Origin: Amorphochlora amoebiformis
Taxonomy: Eukaryota > Cercozoa > Chlorarachniophyceae
DNA length: 64,000 bases
Assembly: GCA_054601695.1 (NCBI GenBank)
Contig: BAAHQB010000196.1
Span: 62,001 to 126,000, forward strand
Direction of reading: 5' to 3'
Shown one piece after another: positions 1 through 64,000 of this stretch; within the stretch, counting starts at the first letter, position 1; each line of letters begins with the position of its first letter. The position numbers were made by a program, and so were the translations under genes. The notes beneath the pieces are model-generated. The model was not told where the DNA came from and searched no databases. It saw nothing but the letters and a program-made list of their open reading frames with translations.

Positions 1-20
1 TGTGTGTGTGTATGTGTGTG

Positions 21-68
<48 letters not shown>

Positions 69-83
69 GTGTGTATGTGTGTG

Positions 84-149
<66 letters not shown>

Positions 150-260
150 ATATATGTATAATATATACATATATACACATACACATATCATATACATATA
201 TGTATATACACATATGTAAAATATATTTATATTTCTATTCATACATATATACGCAACATG

Positions 261-292
<32 letters not shown>

Positions 293-293
293 G

Positions 294-328
<35 letters not shown>

Positions 329-335
329 TCTGAAG
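1..335. repeat. (TG)n and (TA)n microsatellite at the window start
   Basis: The first bases are (TG)n passing into (TA)n with TACACA interruptions. Apart from short unique bits nothing here is exon-like. Open frames over it are Tyr-Ile repeats. Confidence 0.9.
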
Positions 336-5671
<5,336 letters not shown>

Positions 5672-6344
5672 AATCTCGATATATTAAGTTTGTAGAAAAA
5701 AAAGAATGCGGATCCCAAAATTTGAATTCATTCACAAGTTACCCTTGTTACCGTATGGTGTTTATATATATATATATATATATATTAATATATATATATA
5801 TATATTAGTTTGTCTCTAGATATATATATATATAATATTACATATGTCACGGAATATGACTCTACTAGTAAGCTAGCTCGACCATAGTCAAGAAGTATAC
5901 GTACTACTATCCGATAGCGAACTAGCTATTTTTAATCGTTAAAGTTCTGGAATTAAGGGACTTAGAACCGTATACTATAGTATATCTAGATATATATATA
6001 TATATATGGGGCATCGATCGAACTATATCTGTATATCTTGCTAGCTTAATGACACCGAATTTAGTATATAGTGAGTCATATTAGCTAAGACAAGGCTTTA
6101 GGCTATGTGACTATTGCTATGCATGCTATTTGTGCATGTACGACATACTTGTTCACGTGTATATATTTATATATATATATATATATATATATACTAGATA
6201 TATATTACTGTGTAATGGTACTATGAGTGAATGATCTCGGTATGTATATATATATATATATATATATACATATATGCTTGCGAATATAACAACTATGTAA
6301 GTTTAGGTAAAAAAGCACAAGGCACTATTGTTCACTAGTTTTCT

Positions 6345-6386
<42 letters not shown>

Positions 6387-6415
6387 AGCTGCTAATGCGT
6401 GAAGATAACACTTGT
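5672..6415. other. Intergenic region between convergent genes P and G
   Basis: This 744-bp stretch should hold both 3' UTRs. It has AATAAA-like A/T runs that are uninformative in this background, several CTAG/GCTAG words and four short (TA)n tracts. I see no gene in it. Confidence 0.5.
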
Positions 6416-23138
<16,723 letters not shown>

Positions 23139-23174
23139 CTGTACTTGCGGTAAATATATGAATTTAAAATTGGA

Positions 23175-23206
<32 letters not shown>

Positions 23207-23417
23207 GTATATAAATAAATATATACAAATAAATGCATATATATGATGTACACATCATATATATATATACATATATATATATGTACATATATATATATAT
23301 ACATATATGTATGTATATATATACATATACATATATATATTAATAATAATGATAATTATTATTATTATATTTTATACATTATCTATGTCTCTTACACAGA
23401 TGCATATATACACACAT

Positions 23418-23486
<69 letters not shown>

Positions 23487-23556
23487 TAACTATATATATA
23501 TATACATATATATACTATATATATATATATATAATATTTATATAATATATATATAT

Positions 23557-23635
<79 letters not shown>

Positions 23636-23649
23636 CTCATACACACACG

Positions 23650-23722
<73 letters not shown>

Positions 23723-23811
23723 TTATACGTACATATATATGAATTATATAATATATATATGTATATATATATATAATAAAAATATAGTATATATAATATA
23801 TTTTGTATATA

Positions 23812-23944
<133 letters not shown>

Positions 23945-23986
23945 CATACATACATACATATATGTATATGTCACGGTATTGTAGGC

Positions 23987-24528
23987 TCACTTGAATCGCT
24001 TAAAAATCGAGAAGCCATAGCTCGCCGCTCCCTGAAACAAACTCCCCGCCCTCGCCACAGCCTACCCCACCCACCCCCATCGACAACCCAAAAAAATAAC
24101 ATACCCCACAACCCATTAAGAAGTCTCATAGGAGATAATATTTCTCGAAATCGATAAAGAAAGATAAATTTACAATGACCTTTCTGCCCGCTTCCAACCG
24201 GCTATCGTGTTCTGCCTTCTCCTCACTTTCAACTTGCACTGATGGGTCTTCCGAGGTGACATCTATGTCTAATGGGTTGAAATCATGGGGACAGGAGTAT
24301 GTTAAGGCATGAATGACGAGAATTCGGATGCTAAGGCTTGGATCCACCATCGAGGGGCTCCAACTTGTCCGCCGTACAGCTCAAAAGTGTGCCCTCGTCG
24401 AGCTTCAAGTTGCACTTTCCCTCGGGGGAAATGCTCTCGATGGTCGCCAGCATTCCGTTGTACTTTTTGTCTCCGTCGAGACCGCTCAGCAGCACGCGTC
24501 GGCCAACGGAGAGACCCCCATGGTTCAT
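23987..24528 (-). CDS. Gene D: small protein with a V-L-G-L...KYNG...LEPL module
   Basis: Three exons, 24348-24528, 24180-24268 and 23987-24031, give 315 nt (104 aa plus TGA). Phases agree and the introns are short (79 and 148 bp) with no TA tract, unlike the neighbours. Residues about 8-60 carry the pattern [42 protein letters not shown]. Such short beta-rich modules recur in many protist proteins beside other domains; I know no defined function. Residues 61-90 are acidic ([17 protein letters not shown]) and the tail is [10 protein letters not shown]. Without splicing, the first exon stays open to a TAG at 24331 (65 aa), so a shorter product is possible. It starts 174 bp from the divergent RasGEF gene. 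Its terminal exon overlaps an alternative first exon for gene G (ATG at 24018, another frame), so D and G could share this segment. Confidence 0.6.
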
Positions 24529-24702
24529 GTTACCCCGAGCTGTGTCACGCTGTCTTTGATATCTCGAGATCAATGTTTATGATATCTAGTTATAATATAC
24601 CTATCTACAGACTCTATCGGAACCCAAAAGATTGAATTTCTCGGGCAGATCGGCCTGGATCGGATGAGGGCTCATCTGTAATCGAATGCACGTGTTCGAG
24701 TG
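24529..24702. promoter_or_regulatory. Divergent intergenic region between genes D and C
   Basis: These 174 bp separate the ATG of gene D (minus strand, 24526-24528) from the ATG of the RasGEF gene (plus strand, 24703). The region lacks the (TA)n tracts typical of the introns and has mixed composition. It should hold both 5' UTRs and a bidirectional promoter. I see no TATA box that can be told apart from background. The assignment rests only on gene orientation. Confidence 0.45.
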
Positions 24703-33253
<8,551 letters not shown>

Positions 33254-33996
33254 TCCTTGCCATGATGGGTGCTCTAGATGCTAACATAAAGTACTAAAGT
33301 TTTATAAGAGTTTTTACAATCATTCGCATGCCATGGAGTTCAATATTAGATTAAATATATTTCTAGATTGTAGACACACACCAGATATAATATCTAGATA
33401 TGTGTGTATGGTGTATCCGCGTGTGATTTCAATCTACTAGATCCTAGACATACCGTAAGCATATCAGTGAATATATTAGATATGTCTAGATATATCCTAG
33501 GTATCACTAGATCATTCAACTAGTTCTAGTAGTTCAACGATTCCACTGGCATGACCTAGATGATATACATTTACTTCGATTTATTGTTAACAACCCGAGG
33601 CTATCGTATTGGAACGATTCTGCATAAACAAAACTACGTGGTAAATACGTTATATGCACATATCTAGATATCTCTATCCCTAGTATCTGTTCACTAGATC
33701 TAATAAATCTAGATATAGACCATGATCAGGCTTATATACTGATTGAATCGAGTAAATATAACTTATAACTGGTAAATTGGTAATGCATTCTAGACATTGC
33801 TAGTAGAAGGCAATCAATTGATATTACTAGTATTACTGTGAGTGTGACTTTTTGCTAGTGAATTATTCCAATTGGCGAGCTTGTTCAGAAGTAATCAGAA
33901 GTCCAGATTTCAGAACAGTATAACCACTTCAACTCAAGAAATTTCTAGAATTTACTTGAAACTTATGATCAGATATTTCAAAAATTCGCCGATGAT
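33254..33996. other. Intergenic region between convergent genes C and B
   Basis: AT-rich but not TA-repetitive, with many CTAGAT/ATCTAG words (33355-33740), so it is locally rich in short palindromes. Presumably the 3' UTRs of both genes. A 75-codon open frame at 33872-34099 on the plus strand shows no coding character. Confidence 0.5.
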
Positions 33997-50285
<16,289 letters not shown>

Positions 50286-50360
50286 GGATGTTAGTTGGAC
50301 CACTAGGGTTTCTGGTGATTAAGACGTGTGATTGTATGTGTGTTACAATACAATAGGATG

Positions 50361-50412
<52 letters not shown>

Positions 50413-50424
50413 CATATATTTATT

Positions 50425-50478
<54 letters not shown>

Positions 50479-50527
50479 GTATATATATATTATATATATG
50501 TATATATAATATTTATTTCTAGATTAC

Positions 50528-50571
<44 letters not shown>

Positions 50572-50668
50572 ATATATATACATACATACATACATATATA
50601 TATTTATATATATATACACATACACATATATATTTATGAATATATATATATTTATATTTATATAAATA

Positions 50669-50701
<33 letters not shown>

Positions 50702-50890
50702 AATGTATATATACATGTATATACGTATATGTATTTGTGTATTTTCATAGTTACCACACACGTAAATAGGATTATACACACGAAAACATCAATTTTTTTC
50801 TCACACTTCTTACGACAAAAAATACGCACACACACCAAAAAAAATTACATCCTACCATCAACTCCATTCCCCCCTCCTCCTTGTCCCAAG

Positions 50891-51308
50891 GGTACGGGGG
50901 CCGGAGTCGCCGGGTGCGTGAGACACCAATCTATAGCTTGATTCACTCGAAACTGCTCTGCCTGTAGCCTGAATTTAGCAGATTAGAGGGTCCATCTACG
51001 GGATCAGGGTGAGAAACTGTCGGAGGACAAGGAAGACAAATCGAGAGAAGAAATCAGGTATTGAATATCTGGCATATGCAGAGATGAAACATAGAAGGAA
51101 AACAAACGCATTGGCCCCGCCCACTTCCCCCCCCCCCCACATTCTCCAGACCCAAATCTTTCTAGAGATGAACTATACTCACTCACCCTTTGATTGCATG
51201 AGATCGATTGATCCCCAGGCCCAGGAGGGGCGCCAGCTCGGCTTCGGTCGGGGCTCGGGCAGCCATCGCTCTCCGTCGATCGACCACGTCGGAATCCAGG
51301 AGACTTAG
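50891..51308 (+). CDS. Candidate gene H: 3' exons upstream of gene A
   Basis: Three islands look exonic. One is 50891-50917 (nine residues, donor GTGAGA). The second is 50968-51008 (reads PEFSRLEGPSTGSG; acceptor CTGTAG, donor GTGAGA). The third is 51150-51308, a C-rich acceptor followed by 52 codons ending in TAG (starts TQIFLEMNYTHSPFD, ends HVGIQET). The first two join in phase; the second and third do not (phase 2 to 0). In the compatible frame the last island stops after a few residues. The opposite strand is also open over 51004-51348, and these exons could instead be 5' leader exons of gene A. I cannot name a family. Confidence 0.25.
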
Positions 51309-51663
51309 ATATTTTTCGGTGTTCAATCACCGGAACCCAGAATGTCAAAAAGTATTATAAAGTCTCGGTATCCCATGTAGATATGTGGCATATCTTTGAT
51401 CCAAGAATTTTCTCATTAGAGCAGGATTTGGGCAAAACCAGCTACATTCATCCGTCGGCGCTTGTGGGCTAGCCTGTCAGTATCGGGCAGTGACGGGGGC
51501 GGATCCCAGCTTGTAAGAGAGCATGGTGTTATCAACATAGGGAGGAAGGCGTCCTGCACCGAGCCTGAGGGGTACTATCTGGAGGAGAATCGGTGTTGTA
51601 TAATACGAACAGGACGTCTCAGAGGTTCCGAGTTGAAATTTCGGCGCAAATACACAAAACATA

Positions 51664-63512
<11,849 letters not shown>

Positions 63513-63597
63513 GTCCGTAATGTTTTTTTTTTTTTGTTTTTTGGGGAGGATGGAAGTATGTATGTTTGGTATATGTGTATGTATATATATATATTTT

Positions 63598-63641
<44 letters not shown>

Positions 63642-63795
63642 ATATATAAGATGCAAACGTAAATGCGTTGTATTTATGTACATGATTATGTGTATGAGTA
63701 TGTTAAGGTGTATGTGAATATATATGTACATGTATGTATGCATGTGCATTATACGTAAATGTGGTAAGTATCATTGTTTACATGTATGTATATAC

Positions 63796-63863
<68 letters not shown>

Positions 63864-64000
63864 CATACATATATATATATAATATATATATATGCGTGCA
63901 TATATATAATATATATGTATACATATATATATATATATATATATATCATATGCATGCATATATTGTGTATGTCTCTGTATATTAAGTTAGTGATACATAT
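63513..64000. other. Right end of window, (TA)n-rich
   Basis: After the last gene A exon the sequence has a T run, then TA/TG-rich DNA with a unique stretch at about 63650-63780. It is probably the next intron of gene A; no exon is evident. Confidence 0.5.

Noticed and set aside
24309-24635. Plus-strand frames of 60-108 codons
   Set aside because: Antisense to gene D exon 1, which has the recognisable module and good splice phases.
51004-51348. Minus-strand frame of 114 codons
   Set aside because: Overlaps plus-strand islands with better splice signals; it has no recognisable domain.

Overview
This is a 64 kb stretch of nuclear DNA from an intron-rich eukaryote. Four things show this: spliceosomal GT-AG introns, exons of only 17-500 bp, intron DNA that is almost pure (TA)n, and scattered TTAGGG-type interstitial telomeric repeats. 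A Ras guanine-exchange factor, a PTEN-like/C2 protein and a multi-PUB protein together suggest a unicellular relative of animals (an ichthyosporean-like protist) or another unikont protist. That placement is inference. Open frames made of alternating Tyr and Ile are translated TA repeats, not genes.

I rebuilt genes by hand from protein-like islands flanked by AG/GT, requiring intron phase to agree across every junction. Layout: gene P (+, 336-5671, unrecognised, 147 aa within the window); gene G (-, about 23138-6416, PTEN/auxilin-type pseudophosphatase with C2 domain); gene D (-, 24528-23987, 104 aa); gene C (+, 24703-33253, PH-REM-RasGEF, 762 aa, 20 exons, complete); gene B (-, 50285-33997, three PUB domains, 22 exons, about 665 aa); a weak candidate H (+, 50891-51308); and gene A (+, 51664 to at least 63512, coiled coil plus long disordered Ser/Lys/Gly-rich tail, running off the window). 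D and C are divergent across 174 bp. P/G and C/B are convergent pairs.

The most unusual feature is architectural. Nearly every tandem array abuts an exon and consists of one edge of that exon plus its splice site, separated by (TA)n. Acceptor-side edges are repeated upstream of the real exon, and donor-side edges downstream. Two small exons are repeated whole: a 40-bp C2-domain exon in about 10 copies, half with an in-frame TAA, and a 57-bp exon in 5 in-frame copies. Gene B also carries a purine-microsatellite insertion encoding an Arg-Glu tract inside a PUB domain.

Introns hold the remaining repeats: TTAGGG/TTAGGC fields, GA/CT tracts, a 9-bp minisatellite and a 1.8-kb inverted repeat near 59.8-61.6 kb. 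The genes look like signalling and housekeeping scaffolds. Nothing suggests an operon, prophage or CRISPR system. All splice sites are predictions by eye, without transcripts or database searches.
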